A DNA stretch of 64,000 nt from Pseudomonas sp. NC02 (lineage in GTDB: Bacteria; Pseudomonadota; Gammaproteobacteria; Pseudomonadales; Pseudomonadaceae), in contig NZ_CP025624.1 of assembly GCF_002874965.1 (NCBI RefSeq), forward strand, positions 2,728,001-2,792,000, in the 5' to 3' direction. Of this stretch, positions 63,830 to 64,000 are shown in pieces. Each line of letters starts with the position of its first letter. Within the stretch, counting starts at the first letter, position 1. The notes below the pieces were generated by a model that saw only the letters and a list, made by a program, of their open reading frames with translations, searched no databases and had not been told where the DNA came from. A program made the translations under genes and the position numbers.

Positions 63830-64000
63830 GGTGTTGGGTTCCGGGAGGAGATTTCGCCTGCGGACAGACGGGAGGGGGAAAAGTGGAGGTGATTATAGGA
63901 ATCGGTTTTGGTAAGCCAATAGGCGACTGGTTCGATAGTAATCATCAGTCTCGTTGATAAGACTGCCTGCGTAGAGCGTTCTCTTCCGTGTAGACCCTCG

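Noticed and set aside
62600..63892. A 430-residue plus-strand frame opposite the MFS gene
   Set aside because: His/Gln/Gly-rich shadow of a membrane protein gene.

Overview
The window looks like the chromosome of a fluorescent pseudomonad (Pseudomonas fluorescens group). The evidence is high-GC core genes, REP/REPIN palindromes of the type common in that group, a lexA2-imuA-imuB-dnaE2 mutagenesis cassette, a Fur-type FecI/FecR/receptor unit and a DUF6124 protein. No rRNA, tRNA or CRISPR array was seen.

Layout. 1-8.3 kb: the C-terminal ~2,700 residues of a giant filamentous-haemagglutinin-like exoprotein (its start lies outside the window) and its terminator. 8.5-12.0 kb (minus strand): a B12 uptake operon, btuB, a thioredoxin-like 2Fe-2S ferredoxin and a periplasmic B12-binding protein, under a cobalamin riboswitch. 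12.1-17.8 kb: the SOS mutasome lexA2-imuA-imuB-dnaE2, with a perfect 18-bp palindromic operator lying over the lexA2 ribosome-binding site and start codon. 17.9-28.1 kb: mostly core genes, including a hybrid histidine kinase, a UvrA-like ATPase, an AraC regulator, a secreted protein/M48 protease/membrane protein operon, a DUF1176 protein and a BPL_N amidotransferase-like protein.

28.4-36.1 kb: accessory DNA. A frameshifted gene and a GNAT acetyltransferase are followed by a complete but frameshifted IS1182-family element. Directly next to it is a 4.5-kb segment that carries a whole iron-uptake unit (ECF sigma factor, FecR-like anti-sigma, TonB siderophore receptor) between IS1182-type inverted repeats, with GGCC at all three junctions. 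The halves of a dispersed intergenic repeat lie on the two outer sides, so the whole 6.2 kb appears to have entered one repeat copy. 36.2-42.8 kb: MocR regulator, PaiB, TauE/SafE exporter, MFS transporter with divergent LysR regulator, GNAT enzyme.

43.2-62.4 kb: a mosaic island. A chemoreceptor gene (43.2-44.7 kb) is partly duplicated at 55.1-56.1 kb in the same orientation, so an 11.2-kb interval is bracketed by ~0.97-kb direct repeats. Inside are remnants of a photolyase-related gene and a YeeE-type transporter gene, AT-rich genes (DUF6602, an Ltp-like secreted protein, small secreted proteins, a zinc protein, a Toprim-only protein), a nucleotidyltransferase, and the core-like yiaY. Beyond the second copy lie a HEPN/RES NAD-hydrolase-type protein, an OLD-family ATPase-Toprim nuclease, and a 311-residue protein whose centre looks HEPN-like. 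This is the best candidate region for an undescribed defence system. 62.6-63.8 kb returns to an ordinary MFS gene.

All functions are inferred from recognisable motifs and family memory. No database search was run.
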